Shown: positions 1 to 10,562 of the stretch, one piece after another
Layout: each line of letters begins with the position of its first letter
Numbering within the stretch: position 1 is the stretch's first letter
Assembly: GCF_905171775.1 (NCBI RefSeq)
Contig: NC_053494.1
Location: forward strand, 130,922,210 to 130,986,209
Length of the DNA stretch: 64,000 nt
Direction: 5' to 3'
Source: Rana temporaria
Taxonomy: Eukaryota > Chordata > Amphibia > Anura > Ranidae
The notes under the pieces: generated by a model
What the model saw: the letters and a program-made list of their open reading frames with translations, nothing else
Told to the model about the DNA's origin: nothing
Database searches by the model: none
Position numbers and translations under genes: made by a program

Positions 1-466
1 ATTTGCGGCAAACACCGCCGTTGTGACATGCAATTTACATGCCAAATCGCATGTCAAAACGCACCAGTGTGAACCAGGCCTAAAAGTTGTTTTTTTTAAT
101 TGAAAAAGAAATAGCAAGGTAATATGAGGATTTTAGGATGCTCTCCAATTAGTTTTTCCCCTGCTTCCATAACTCCCCCAGAGTGTGCCTGTGATTAGCT
201 TTATTCTTTGCACTGTCCTACAGTATTTCTGAAAAAGTTTGATGTAAACCTCTATTACAGTTAGGTTGCACTTTATAATAGACTGGCCTTAAAATGAATG
301 TTTTAACTGTATAGATGACATCTATTTCTTTAACAGTTGTCCAGTTTTTAGATTTAGCACGCCTTCAAGATTTTTTTATAACTTCTGTGATCAGAATTAA
401 CTGATATGTGCCCTTTAATTTATTTTTTATTTTTACACAACTCTGTCTTAAAGTATTTGAAGTATA
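1..466. other. No gene; truncated repeat end
   Basis: I see no coding region. The first ~85 bases end in a motif (gtgaaccaggcct) that resembles the terminus of a short DNA transposon whose other end lies outside the window. The rest is AT-rich sequence without recognisable features. Confidence 0.4.
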
Positions 467-1334
467 ATGCGGCGTACACACCATCACTTTATGTGATGAA
501 AAAAAGCATGCTTCAATTTTTTGTGTCGTTTTTCAAAATGTTGTTTTTTGTGTCAATTAAAATGATAGTGTGTGGGCAAAACAACGTTTAAAACAAGGGG
601 CCAAATTCTCAAAAAGCTGTGCAAATTTAGGATTATCTAACTTATGTCATTTAAGTTACGGCGCCCTAAGTTGGTGTCGTAAGTACCGTATCCACAGCGC
701 ATTTGCGCACAAAATTGCGCCATCCTTAACCTAAGTTCCAATGCGTAAGGCGTGGTTATGGCAAGTGGGAATGAAGTGGGCGTGCTTCATTGTTATGAGC
801 CGTGACCCCATGCAAATGAAGGGCCGGCCGTACTGCGCATTCGCGCACGAATCTGGACCTCACTGCGCATGTGCAGAACTTTGGTCATCGCAATCAGTGA
901 GATAGGTAAAAGGCCAAGCGTACTTAGTTTGAGGATCGCCCTGTGTCTAAATAGCCCCAGTCAAACACACTTCTATTGCAAAAGTATTTCCCTGTGTTCC
1001 CTTCCTAAAGCAAGTTGCTTCTGCTTTGAACGTTTGTCAGTGTTTGTTGGTAAGATTTGTTTGTGAGAAAAGTTTTTGTGGAGTTGGAGGGTATAGTTGG
1101 TGTTTGTTTTTGATAATTTGTTCTTTGTTTTGATTGTTTGCCTGTTTGTTTTTGATAAGTGTTTCTTTTTTGGTGTGTGATTGTTTTTTGTTTCCCTTTT
1201 TTGCCTGTTTGTTTTTGAATTTATAGTAGCTGTCTGTTTTTTTTTTTTTTTTGCTTGTTTTTATTTTCTTTGTTGTGTGTGTGTATTGTTGTTTGTTTTT
1301 TGGGTGAGTTCCCTGTTGCTGGGTGTTGTCTGTC

Positions 1335-2988
1335 ATGGCTCCCAAGCGCAGGAAGCTAAATTTTACAGTGGCAGAGAAGCATATACTTGCTCAGGGCGTC
1401 ATTAAATATGGGTGATTTCTCTATGGCCCTGAGAGCCACAACACCACCCCGGCCAGGAGGAAGGAGATCCTTAAAAATATCACCGATCGGATCAATGCGG
1501 CGGGGGGGGGGGGAGACCAGGACCATCGCTGGAGTTCAAAAAAAGATCAATGACTTGAGGAGCGTGTCCCGGAACAAGCTGGCAACGCTGCATGCCCATA
1601 CCAGGGGCACTGGAGGAGGGGGACCCTGCCCAGTCAGGATGAGTGAGGAGGAATGGGCAGTGGCCGAGTGTTTCCACCCACAGCAGGTGGTGGGCCTGCC
1701 TGGCTTTGACTCTGATCCTCTTATGAGGACAGGTAATTTTTTTGAATTTCTATCTGGTGATTAGCATGTGTGGGTGGGGGAAGGGAAGATGTGCCAAGTG
1801 TGTGGATCCACAAACCTGTGATTGTTTTGTGTCCTCCCCAGATGGCCAGGAGGTTGCAGCCCCATCAGCCCAGGAGGTTGCTGGGTCATCAGCCCAGGAG
1901 GTGGCAGCCCCATCAGCCCAGGAGGTGGCAGCCCCATCAGCCCAGGAGGTGGCAGCCCCATCAGCCCAGGAGGTGGCAACCCCATCAGGTCAGGAGGTGG
2001 CAGCCCCATCAGGTCAGGAGGTGGCAGCCCCATCAGGTCAGGAGGTTGCTGGCCCATCAGGGCAGGAGGTTGCTGGCCCATCAGGGCAGGCTACTGCACC
2101 ACCCCCAAGACAGGCTGATGCAGAGTCCCAAGAAGGGCAGGATTCGCCATGGGAGGGGAGTGCCCACAACTCCCCTAATTTGGATGTTGAGTGGGAGGAG
2201 GATGAGGGGGAGGAAGATGACAATATTGAGATTGGGCAGCAAATCATGATGGGCCAAGATATGACCTTTGAGTCATCCCCTGAGGGAACCCCAGAGGCGC
2301 CCAGCAGTCAGGCCACCATCATGGGTGGCCCCTCCCAACCCTCCTCCAACATGCAGCAGCACCCATGGGTCACTCCAACCCCTCCTCCAAGGCCACAAGC
2401 CTCAGGGGCAAGTAGGAGGCCGACCCCGGAAACCAGGGGGGGGTTTGTGCGTCTGCCGGTCAGTCTGTTGAGGGACAATGCCCGGCAGACCCGCAGTCTG
2501 GCTGAAATCAAAAAATCAATGACCAAGGTGGAGCACAGCCTGGGTGCAATGAGGGAGTCACTGGGTGACGTGGCCACCAACTCAGTGGGGGTCATCACGT
2601 GTTTGTGGGACCTGAAAAACGCAGCAACAGGCGTGGCCCAGGAGGTGACTGCCCTCACCCAGGCTGTGCAGGCCAATACCCGGGCTGTGCAGGCCAATAC
2701 CCGGGCTGGCCAGGCTAATACGGCTGACATTACTTCCTGTCTGACAAGGATAGCCGTTGCCTTGGAGGGAAGGCCAGCAGGAGGACAGACACCAGGGGAG
2801 GCTCCTTCTTCCCCTGCACAGACCCCCCCCATGAAAATACTCCCTCCCCTGCACAGCCCCCCCCCATGAAAATACTCCCTCCCCTGCACAGACCCCCCCG
2901 TGAAGATCCCCCAGTCGGCCGTGGCCGTCCCCGTGGCCGTGCCCGTGCCCGTGGGCAGCCCAGAAGGAGCACTCGGCAACATCCTTAA
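1335..2988 (+). pseudogene. Harbinger Myb/SANT-like DNA-binding protein, disrupted
   Basis: In Harbinger elements this partner protein binds DNA and helps bring the transposase to the nucleus and the transposon ends (family knowledge). Translation from the ATG at 1335 begins MAPKRRKLNFTVAEKHILAQ. It meets an in-frame TGA at 1413 where a Trp codon would fit, then passes HRWSS and loses frame in the A-run at 1538-1544. It continues in the next frame (KINDLRSVSRNKLATLHAHT) to a clean GT donor at 1733. The AG acceptor at 1840-1841 rejoins the frame at DGQEVAAPS. Exon 2 is Pro/Gly-rich, carries a QEVAAPSA repeat block, an acidic patch (EEDEGEEDD) and a short QANTRAV repeat. After another frame loss in a poly-C repeat around 2820-2895 it ends in an Arg/Gly tail with a stop at 2986. 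The nonsense codon and two frame losses make it a pseudogene unless the homopolymers are sequencing errors. Confidence 0.75.
1846..2085 (+). repeat. 24-bp coding minisatellite
   Basis: About ten tandem copies of a 24-bp unit (CAGGAGGTGGCAGCCCCATC followed by AGCC or AGGT) lie in exon 2 of the Myb-like gene. The unit is a multiple of three, so each copy adds one QEV-A/T/G-x-P/S-S-A/G octapeptide without shifting frame. Variants cluster: the left copies carry AGCC, the right ones AGGT or AGGG, as expected from local slippage. Confidence 0.9.
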
Positions 2989-3535
2989 GTTGCAGGGGTA
3001 CTTTTTATTTTTTTTATTTTTTTTTTATACTGTACTTATGATTTGGTTTATGTGTGTGAATGATGTGTGAATGTGGGGGGGTGGCATTCCTGAAAACATA
3101 AGGGTGTCACCCTCAGTTTTGGTGGAGAAGGGATCCCCAGGACCAGGGAGAAGTCATCCTAGGTTCCTGAATGGTGTATGAATGCACAGTGACATAATTG
3201 GAGCCGTGGCGGGGCGTTACTGCTCCCAAGTACCAAAGGGGGGGGGGGGGTACTTGGATCTAATCCAATTCGATGTGCATGTGATGTGTCTGTGCTAGGG
3301 ACCACAGTGACGTGCATTCATGCATTCTCATTGTGAGATAATTAATGTGCGTTTTGAACCCAAAAAAACATTCTCATTGTCATATAAGTCATGTGCATTT
3401 TATGTACAAAGAAAATATTTAAAGGTCACATAATCTCTGTGATTTTTTCTGGGCAAAGCAAAAACATATAGATAATTAGGGTCCATTTACTGGGCAAAGA
3501 TGCCTTCAGCCAGTTGTCTCCTTATTGCCTGGCCC
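2989..3535. other. Harbinger spacer between converging genes
   Basis: This non-coding stretch separates the 3' ends of the Myb-like and transposase genes. It contains T-rich and G-rich homopolymers and nothing recognisable as coding. Confidence 0.6.
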
Positions 3536-6500
3536 TCAGCAGACCGGGTAGAGGGGTTTGGGGGGGGGGGGATTGCCTGGGTGGGGGGTTAGGTCAGGAC
3601 ATAACTCAACATGCAGGCCCCTTCTCAGAGCAAAATTATGGAGGATGCAACATGCCCCAATAATTTGACAGACAAAGTCTGGGGAATACAAGAGTGTACC
3701 CCCAGTCTTGTCAAGGCATCTGAATCTGGACTTGAGAAGGCCAAATGTCCGCTCTACTATTGCCCGGGTCTGGATGTGCACCTCGTTGAATTTCCGTTCT
3801 CCTGGTGTTTGGGGGTTCCTAAAGGGGGTCATCAGGTGAAGTCCCAACGCATATCCAGAGTCACCTGTAAGGGAAAAGACAGGAGGATTGTCATGAATTA
3901 CCTCGGCCACCAGAGGGCGCTAGCGGCGCATCGGCACGCGCAATGCGCGCGCAACCACGGCATCGCGCTCGTGCACGCGCGCACCGGCGGTAACGGCGCA
4001 CGGGAGCGCGCATCGGCGGTAACGGCGCGCGGGCACGTGCAGGCGTCCATTTGGCGCCAAAACAACCTACTTAAAGTGTCCTGGAAGCCTGGCCCCTTGC
4101 TGTCCGGTCTGCAGCGTTTCCTGAGACCACCTGTACCTGTACCTGTACCTGTACCAACTACTCCTGCTTGATCCAGATCCTGATACCCGGCTTGTCTCCG
4201 TTGTTCCTGTCTTCCGCCTGCCCTGACCTTGGCTTGCTCTGACCATCCTTCTGCCTGACCCCTGGTACTCCGCTGACCGTCTGTTGCCGACCCGGCTAGT
4301 CGACCTCTCTGTTACCTGGGCCTCTCCTGCTACCAGTCCGGCTGTTCCTGCCTGTCCAGTCTTCTGGGACCCTGTCCAGTCTTCTGGGACCTGCTGCGGC
4401 CAGACTTTCAGAATACCTTCCTTTCCGGCTTACCTGCTGTTCCAGTGCTCCTGCATCCAGGCTGCTACTTACCGGCCTGCACCTGCCTTTCAGAGACTTC
4501 CTCGGACTCCGCAGAAGCTCCATCCGGCCCCTGCACCAGCGTCACCCCTGGCGCTTGTGCGACTCTGCATTCCCGCTCCCCCTGTCTACTCTACCAGGGG
4601 TCCGGGATCAGAGGAGCAACAGTAGCCACTTCCTGCACGTCGGGCTCATCCTTAAGGTACGTGACAGTACCGGACAGCCATGTCCGAGCCCGCGCAGGGA
4701 GTGGATCCGATGCAGGAACTCTGCCGCCATTTGGAAGGACTAACCCAGGCCGTCCGAACCCTGCAAGAAGGTTACACACGTCTGGAAAATCGGGTCCAAG
4801 CCTTGTCCACTCCTGCCACAGCCTCTGCGACTTCAGGGGCTTCCGCTTCGCCATCAGTAATAATGCTGCCACCTGAACCTAAAGTTCCCATGCCCGAGAG
4901 GTTTGCGGGAGAACGTAACAAATTCCGAGCCTTCCGCAACGCTTGCGAATTATACTTCGCCCTCCAACCCCGGACTTTCTCTCTGGAAGCTACTAAGGTG
5001 GGCTTCGTCGTTTCGCTACTGTCTGGCGAACCGCAAACCTGGGCTCATCGCCTCATGGAGATCAAGGATGAATCACTTGACAACTTAACCGCCTTTTTCC
5101 AGGCTATGTCTCTGCTTTATGAGGACCCGCATCAGACCGCCACTGCAGAAGCCGCATTACATGCTCTACAACAGGGTCGCAGACCCGCCGAAGACTACGT
5201 GTCCGAATTCCGCAAATGGTGTTCTGACACAACCTGGAACGACTCGGCTCTCTGCTACCAGTTTCGCCTTGGCCTGTCCGAACCGCTAAAGGATGAGCTG
5301 GCCCGGGTAGGAGTTCCTGGGACCCTGGACGCTTTAATCAACTTGACCATCCAGATCGATCGGCGCCTGAGGGAGCGCAGGACTGAAAGGACCACTGCCC
5401 CATCCCGTCCGGTCTGGATGATGCCACGGGTACCTTCCACGTTCAATCCACCTCTACCAGCGCCCACAGCCTCTTCTACCCCTGATAATTCAGAGCCTAT
5501 GCAGCTAGGCCTCCTTCGTCCTTCACTTACTCCGGAGGAACGACAACGCCGTAGGGCCAACAACCTGTGCCTGTATTGCGGGGAGTCCGGACACTACGTG
5601 AGGACCTGTCCTGCCAAGCTGCGTAAGTGTCAATCCTTGTCGTCTGTATCCCTACCTGTCCGTCCAAGCAATTCCACTCATCTGGCTATCCTTGTTTTAT
5701 TTCAGCTTCCAGGAAGAACTATACAAACCAGCGCCATTATTGATTCAGGAGCCTGTAGCTGCTTTTTGGATCAATCATTTGCCTTCAGATATCAGATTCC
5801 TCTCCGCCCCAGGTCTACTGGACTTTCTGTGTACTTAGCAGACGGCTCGGTGTTAAAATCTGGTCCCGTCACCCAGGAGACCCAGCCTCTTGCCACCACC
5901 ATTGCCGATAACCACCACGAACTCTTATGCTTGGATGTGATCAACTCCCCTCTGTTCCCTGTCATACTGGGAGTACCATGGCTCCAAGTCCACAACCCCC
6001 AGATTGACTGGGCCACTGGTAAAATTGACTTCAACTCTCCATTCTGCCGACAGCATTGCCTGCAACTACCGTCTCCACCCCTGCCATTACTCTGTTCGGA
6101 CTCTGACATTGAGACTCGTCAATCCGTCCCAGAAATTTATCATGACTATCTGGATGTTTTCAGCAAAAAGGGGGCCGAGACCCTCCCACCCCACAGGGCC
6201 TATGATTGCCCCATCGAACTCCTTCCTGGTGCCGAAGTCCCCTTCGGAAGGATCTTCCCCTTAACCGGACTTGAACTTGAGACCCTGAAAACCTATATCG
6301 ATGACAGCTTGAGGAGGGGGTTCATCCGTGCCTCCACGTCACCCGCGGGTGCAGGCATCTTTTTTGTTGAAAAGAAAGACCATTCCCTTCGCCCCTGTGT
6401 GGACTACCGGGAACTCAACAAAATAACTATTAAAAACAGATACCCTCTTCCCTTGGTACCCGAACTATTTCAGCGTCTGGGGTCCGCGGTCATTTTTACT

Positions 6501-9500
6501 AAATTGGACCTCCGAGGGGCCTACAACCTTGTCCGCATACGCGAAGGCGACGAGTGGAAGACCGCCTTCCGTACCCGTTTCGGGCACTTTGAATATCTAG
6601 TCATGCCCTTTGGGCTCTGTAATGCTCCGGCAACATTCCAACATTTTGTCAATGACATTTTTAGAGATTATCTGGACCTCTTTGTGATTGTCTATCTGGA
6701 TGATATCCTAATCTTCTCCCCTTCCCTAGAGAAACACCGTGTACATGTGAGGAAGGTGCTTGAACGTCTCCGTATCCACGGACTGTACGCAAAACCCAGC
6801 AAATGCGAGTTCGAGCGCTCCAGTATACAGTTTCTGGGACTTATCATCTCTGTAAGGGGCGTTGAGATGGATCCTCAGAAAGTTTCCGCAATACTTGACT
6901 GGCCAGCTCCGACTGACAGAAAAGGTGTTCAGCGATTCGTCGGGTTTGCGAATTTTTATAGGAAGTTCATCAAAGCCTTTTCCAACATCATTTCTCCTAT
7001 AACGGACTTGACTAAACTGTCTGCTCGGTTTCGCTGGACACCAGAGGCCCAAGCAGCCTTCGAAACCCTGAAAGGCTTGTTCACCTCGGCATCCATTCTG
7101 AGACATCCCGACGCAAGCCTGCCCTACATTCTTGAAGTGGATGCATCTGAAACCGCGGTTGGAGCAGTCCTCTCTCAGAGGCAGGGTCCCAAGGCATTGC
7201 TATATCCCGTCGCTTACTTTTCCCGTAAACTATCTGAAGCAGAAAGAAATTACGATGTTGGAGACCGAGAGTTGTTGGCGATAAAAGCCGCCTTGGAGGA
7301 GTGGCGGTACCTCCTGGAAGGAGCAGCGCACCCGATTTTGATTTTTACAGATCACAAAAACCTGGAGTACCTAAAAGTAGCCAAGAGACTTAGACCACGC
7401 CAGGCCAGGTGGGCACTTTTTTTTACAAGGTTTTCATTCCACATCACGTACAGGCCAGGGTCGAAAAATGTCAAACCGGATGCTCTTTCCCGCATGTACG
7501 CCAGTTCGGAGCCTCCCAATCCTCCGGATACTATTCTGTCATCAGGGAACTTTTTGCTACTACAAAGAGACTTGGTACCCCAGATCAGGCAGGCATCCGC
7601 TGACATTTCTTCTCCACCTGATCCGGAGCTACAATCCAGGGACGGTCTGCTATGGTACCGGGATAAGATCTTCGTACCCGAGGGGCTGCGAGTTAATGTT
7701 CTGGGCTCCTGTCATGACCACAAGCTGGCTGGGCACTTTGGGATACAAAAGACCGCTGAACTTCTGCAACGCACCTTTTGGTGGCCCCAACTTCTAAAGG
7801 ACTGCAAAGATTATGTGGAATCGTGCACTACGTGCATTCGAAACAAGGGTAGTAAACTCAGAGCCTGGGGGCTCCTTAAACCATTACCCGTACCGGAAAG
7901 ACCTTGGAGAAGGATCTCCATGGACTTCATCGTGGAACTTCCCCCATCGGAGGGCTTCACCACTATCTTTGTGGTAGTGGACAGGCTGTCTAAGATGGCA
8001 CACTTTATCCCCTTAAAGGGCACACCCTCGGCTCCAGAGACGGCTAAAGCCTTCATCAGAGAAATTGTCAGACTCCACGGCGTTCCTGCGGATATTGTGT
8101 CCGACCGTGGAGTACAGTTCACATCTAGGTTTTGGAGGGCACTTTGCAGTAGTCTCGAGATCGGCCTATCGTTTTCCTCAGCATACCACCCACAGTCAAA
8201 TGGGCAGACGGAGAGGACGAATCAGACCCTTGAACAGTATCTCCGCTGCTTCTCGTCCTTTTCGCAAGAAGACTGGGTTTCTCTGCTGCCCTTGGCGGAG
8301 TTCGCCTATAATAATTCCATCCATTCGGCCACCAAACAGTCTCCTTTTTTTGCCAACTATGGGTTCCACCCACTGTTCCTCTCTAATTCTGTTCCAGAAA
8401 GTACGGTACCCGCCGTTCAAGACACCTTGGATTTCTTTAACTCAAATAACAGGATCCTGCAGGAAACCATGACCCAAACACAGGAACGTAATAAGGAAAT
8501 CTTTGACAGGAGAAGAAGGGGGGAACTCAACTTAGTACCCGGAACTAAAGTTTACTTGTCCACTTTGAACTTAAAGCTTGCATGCCCTACGAAGAAACTG
8601 GGTCCTAAATTCGTGGGCCCCTTTGCTGTCAAGAGAAGGATAAACGAGGTGGCCTACGAACTTGACTTACCAGAGTCCTTTCGAATCCACCCGGTGTTTC
8701 ACGTGGCCCTGCTCAAACCGGACGTCCCCAACTCCTTCCCTGGACGGGATACCGATCCCCCAGAACCAGTATTAGTCGACGGTGAGGAGGAATTTGAGGT
8801 GGAATCTATCCTGGATTGCAGGAAGAGACGCAACCAAATTCAGTTCCTCATTAAATGGAAGGGGTATGGGCCAGAGGAAAATTCATGGGAACCGGAGGAC
8901 AACATACACGCCGAAAGACTAATTCAGTTGTTTAAAGACTCTCACCCGCTGAAGATGACTCAGTTGGGCATCCGGAGGCTGCCCCTTGGGGGGGGGCAAT
9001 GTCATGAATTACCTCGGCCACCAGAGGGCGCTAGCGGCGCATCGGCACGCGCAATGCGCGCGCAACCACGGCATCGCGCTCGTGCACGCGCGCACCGGCG
9101 GTAACGGCGCACGGGAGCGCGCATCGGCGGTAACGGCGCGCGGGCACGTGCAGGCGTCCATTTGGCGCCAAAACAACCTACTTAAAGTGTCCTGGAAGCC
9201 TGGCCCCTTGCTGTCCGGTCTGCAGCGTTTCCTGAGACCACCTGTACCTGTACCTGTACCTGTACCAACTACTCCTGCTTGATCCAGATCCTGATACCCG
9301 GCTTGTCTCCGTTGTTCCTGTCTTCCGCCTGCCCTGACCTTGGCTTGCTCTGACCATCCTTCTGCCTGACCCCTGGTACTCCGCTGACCGTCTGTTGCCG
9401 ACCCGGCTAGTCGACCTCTCTGTTACCTGGGCCTCTCCTGCTACCAGTCCGGCTGTTCCTGCCTGTCCAGTCTTCTGGGACCCTGTCCAGTCTTCTGGGA

Positions 9501-10562
9501 CCTGCTGCGGCCAGACTTTCAGAATACCTTCCTTTCCGGCTTACCTGCTGTTCCAGTGCTCCTGCATCCAGGCTGCTACTTACCGGCCTGCACCTGCCTT
9601 TCAGAGACTTCCTCGGACTCCGCAGAAGCTCCATCCGGCCCCTGCACCAGCGTCACCCCTGGCGCTTGTGCGACTCTGCATTCCCGCTCCCCCTGTCTAC
9701 TCTACCAGGGGTCCGGGATCAGAGGAGCAACAGTAGCCACTTCCTGCACGTCGGGCTCATCCTTAAGGTACGTGACAAGGATATTAGTCATGCATGTGCC
9801 CCTTGTGATGTCTGCATCATGGGGGGGGCATACCTGACACCAATGTCACTCACCAATCAGCCAGCTGTCTCCATACACATTCTGCTCCAAGTCTTGGTAG
9901 ATCTTGGTCTGCCGTAGAATGTAACTGTCGTGGCACGACCCTGGAAACTTGGCACAAACGTGCCAGATGAGGCCATGGGCATCTACAATCATCTGGACGT
10001 TGATCGAATGCCAGCCTTTCCTGTTTCTGAACAGGTGTTCAGTTTCATGGGGGGGCTGTAGTGCCACATGGGTGCAGTCTATCGCCCCGATGGTCCTTGG
10101 GAAGCCAGCAATGCTGTAGAAGTCTGTCATGGCTTGCAGACGCTGCTCCTCCTGGGTGGGCATCACAAACTGGTTGGTCATGCGCCGCAGTATGGCAGGG
10201 ACCACCTGATGGACACATCGGCTCATTGTCGACTGCACCATCCCAGCCAGACCTCCAGATGCACGCTGGAATGAGCCACTGGATAAAAAATGGAGGGTTG
10301 CCATCACTTTATGTAGAGGTGTCAGGGCATGGGAGCGTCTGGTTGGGGTGATAAGATCCCCCTGAAGTAGTTGGGTGATCTCCAGGATGGCTTCCCTATC
10401 AAACCTGTAGTTGCCATACACCTCATAATCTGGCATTTGGAAAAGATCACGCCGTGGCCGATAAACTCTCGCCTGTGCCCTCATCCTCCTCCTCTGTGCC
10501 CTCCTCCTCCTTTGTGCCTGTAAGGCGGCAAGTGCCATCAGAATCATAGATGCCCCTGGCAT
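3536..10562 (-). CDS. Harbinger (HARBI1-like) DDE transposase, two exons
   Basis: It cuts and pastes the transposon through an RNase H-fold DDE active site. Exon 1 runs 10562 to 9854 and exon 2 from 3864 to 3536, about 345 residues in total. The donor (ATTG followed by GTGAGT) and acceptor (CCCTTACAG) join in frame to give WLIGDSGYAL, the conserved HARBI1 block. Likely catalytic residues are D162 in GAIDCTH, D212 in PGSCHDS and E274 in VERTFGLLKSRF; RNRKGWHSINVQ precedes the second Asp. The N-terminus (residues 17-38) is Arg-rich, typical of the family. The intron was about 95 bp before the gypsy element inserted 24 bp from the acceptor. No stop or frameshift is visible in either exon, but splicing across a 6-kb insert may now fail. 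Confidence 0.9.
3889..4666 (+). repeat. 5' LTR of the gypsy element
   Basis: The 778-bp LTR begins TGTCATGAATTACC and ends GGTACGTGACA. It is very GC-rich with many CpG in its first 150 bases and carries a short GTACCT tandem run near 4130. No AATAAA signal is obvious. It matches the 3' LTR at 9000-9777 without any difference that I could find. Confidence 0.95.
4071..4108 (+). promoter_or_regulatory. Probable LTR promoter and start of the R region
   Basis: A TATA-like TTAAAG at 4071-4076 lies about 28 bases upstream of GCTGTCCGGT at 4099-4108. The latter is the exact complement of the 10 bases just inside the LTR. If transcription starts at 4099, the RNA 5' end could pair with that site and prime reverse transcription. 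The start site itself is inferred. Confidence 0.5.
4669..4678 (+). promoter_or_regulatory. Putative self-primer binding site
   Basis: ACCGGACAGC begins two bases after the LTR end and is perfectly complementary to 4099-4108 in the LTR. No TGG-initial tRNA-complementary site is present in the 13 bases between LTR and gag. This matches the self-priming of Tf1 and Sushi-type chromoviruses (family knowledge). Confidence 0.6.
4680..9104 (+). CDS. Gag-Pol polyprotein of chromodomain gypsy element
   Basis: This single frame encodes structural Gag and the enzymes that copy and integrate the element. The ATG at 4680 has a good context and is only 13 bases from the LTR. Domains in order: Gag with N-terminal coiled-coil-like region (1-45), CCHC knuckle CLYCGESGHYVRTC (about 297-310), aspartic protease with DSGA at D355, reverse transcriptase with YLDD near 672, RNase H (LEVDAS, near 817), an integrase with HHCC zinc finger (HDHKLAGHFG, CTTC), DD35E catalytic residues D1082, D1142 and E1178, a GPF module (KLGPKFVGPF) and a C-terminal chromodomain from about 1368 (FEVESILDC to SWEPEDNI). 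Gag and Pol lie in one uninterrupted frame rather than being split by a frameshift. The frame runs 105 bases into the 3' LTR, adding a basic tail. Confidence 0.95.
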   Translation: MSEPAQGVDPMQELCRHLEGLTQAVRTLQEGYTRLENRVQALSTPATASATSGASASPSVIMLPPEPKVPMPERFAGERNKFRAFRNACELYFALQPRTFSLEATKVGFVVSLLSGEPQTWAHRLMEIKDESLDNLTAFFQAMSLLYEDPHQTATAEAALHALQQGRRPAEDYVSEFRKWCSDTTWNDSALCYQFRLGLSEPLKDELARVGVPGTLDALINLTIQIDRRLRERRTERTTAPSRPVWMMPRVPSTFNPPLPAPTASSTPDNSEPMQLGLLRPSLTPEERQRRRANNLCLYCGESGHYVRTCPAKLRKCQSLSSVSLPVRPSNSTHLAILVLFQLPGRTIQTSAIIDSGACSCFLDQSFAFRYQIPLRPRSTGLSVYLADGSVLKSGPVTQETQPLATTIADNHHELLCLDVINSPLFPVILGVPWLQVHNPQIDWATGKIDFNSPFCRQHCLQLPSPPLPLLCSDSDIETRQSVPEIYHDYLDVFSKKGAETLPPHRAYDCPIELLPGAEVPFGRIFPLTGLELETLKTYIDDSLRRGFIRASTSPAGAGIFFVEKKDHSLRPCVDYRELNKITIKNRYPLPLVPELFQRLGSAVIFTKLDLRGAYNLVRIREGDEWKTAFRTRFGHFEYLVMPFGLCNAPATFQHFVNDIFRDYLDLFVIVYLDDILIFSPSLEKHRVHVRKVLERLRIHGLYAKPSKCEFERSSIQFLGLIISVRGVEMDPQKVSAILDWPAPTDRKGVQRFVGFANFYRKFIKAFSNIISPITDLTKLSARFRWTPEAQAAFETLKGLFTSASILRHPDASLPYILEVDASETAVGAVLSQRQGPKALLYPVAYFSRKLSEAERNYDVGDRELLAIKAALEEWRYLLEGAAHPILIFTDHKNLEYLKVAKRLRPRQARWALFFTRFSFHITYRPGSKNVKPDALSRMYASSEPPNPPDTILSSGNFLLLQRDLVPQIRQASADISSPPDPELQSRDGLLWYRDKIFVPEGLRVNVLGSCHDHKLAGHFGIQKTAELLQRTFWWPQLLKDCKDYVESCTTCIRNKGSKLRAWGLLKPLPVPERPWRRISMDFIVELPPSEGFTTIFVVVDRLSKMAHFIPLKGTPSAPETAKAFIREIVRLHGVPADIVSDRGVQFTSRFWRALCSSLEIGLSFSSAYHPQSNGQTERTNQTLEQYLRCFSSFSQEDWVSLLPLAEFAYNNSIHSATKQSPFFANYGFHPLFLSNSVPESTVPAVQDTLDFFNSNNRILQETMTQTQERNKEIFDRRRRGELNLVPGTKVYLSTLNLKLACPTKKLGPKFVGPFAVKRRINEVAYELDLPESFRIHPVFHVALLKPDVPNSFPGRDTDPPEPVLVDGEEEFEVESILDCRKRRNQIQFLIKWKGYGPEENSWEPEDNIHAERLIQLFKDSHPLKMTQLGIRRLPLGGGQCHELPRPPEGASGASARAMRAQPRHRARARAHRR
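8985..8999 (+). promoter_or_regulatory. Polypurine tract of the gypsy element
   Basis: A G-run of about ten (ending GGGGGGCAA) directly abuts the 3' LTR and fits the plus-strand primer site. It is overlapped by the end of the gag-pol frame. Confidence 0.7.
9000..9777 (+). repeat. 3' LTR of the gypsy element
   Basis: The 778-bp copy matches the 5' LTR throughout by eye. It is followed by the AGGAT duplication and then resumes the Harbinger intron (9783-9853). Confidence 0.95.

Larger units (their letters stand above)
3889..9777 (+). mobile_element. Full-length chromodomain Ty3/gypsy retrotransposon (Sushi-like)
   Basis: Two 778-bp LTRs beginning TG and ending CA flank one long gag-pol frame. 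A 5-bp duplication AGGAT (3884-3888 and 9778-9782) marks the insertion. By eye the LTRs show no difference, and the gag-pol frame of 1474 codons has no stop, so the copy is young and may be coding-competent. A C-terminal chromodomain places it among chromoviruses; the vertebrate members are the Sushi group (family knowledge). It sits within the transposase intron of a Harbinger element. Confidence 0.95.

Noticed and set aside
1761..2118. Pro-Gly-Leu or Gln-Pro-Arg repeat frames overlapping exon 2 of the Myb-like gene
   Set aside because: They are other-frame readings of the same 24-bp repeat.
3611..4171. 186-codon frame across the Harbinger exon and 5' LTR
   Set aside because: It crosses the insertion boundary and is antisense to the transposase exon.
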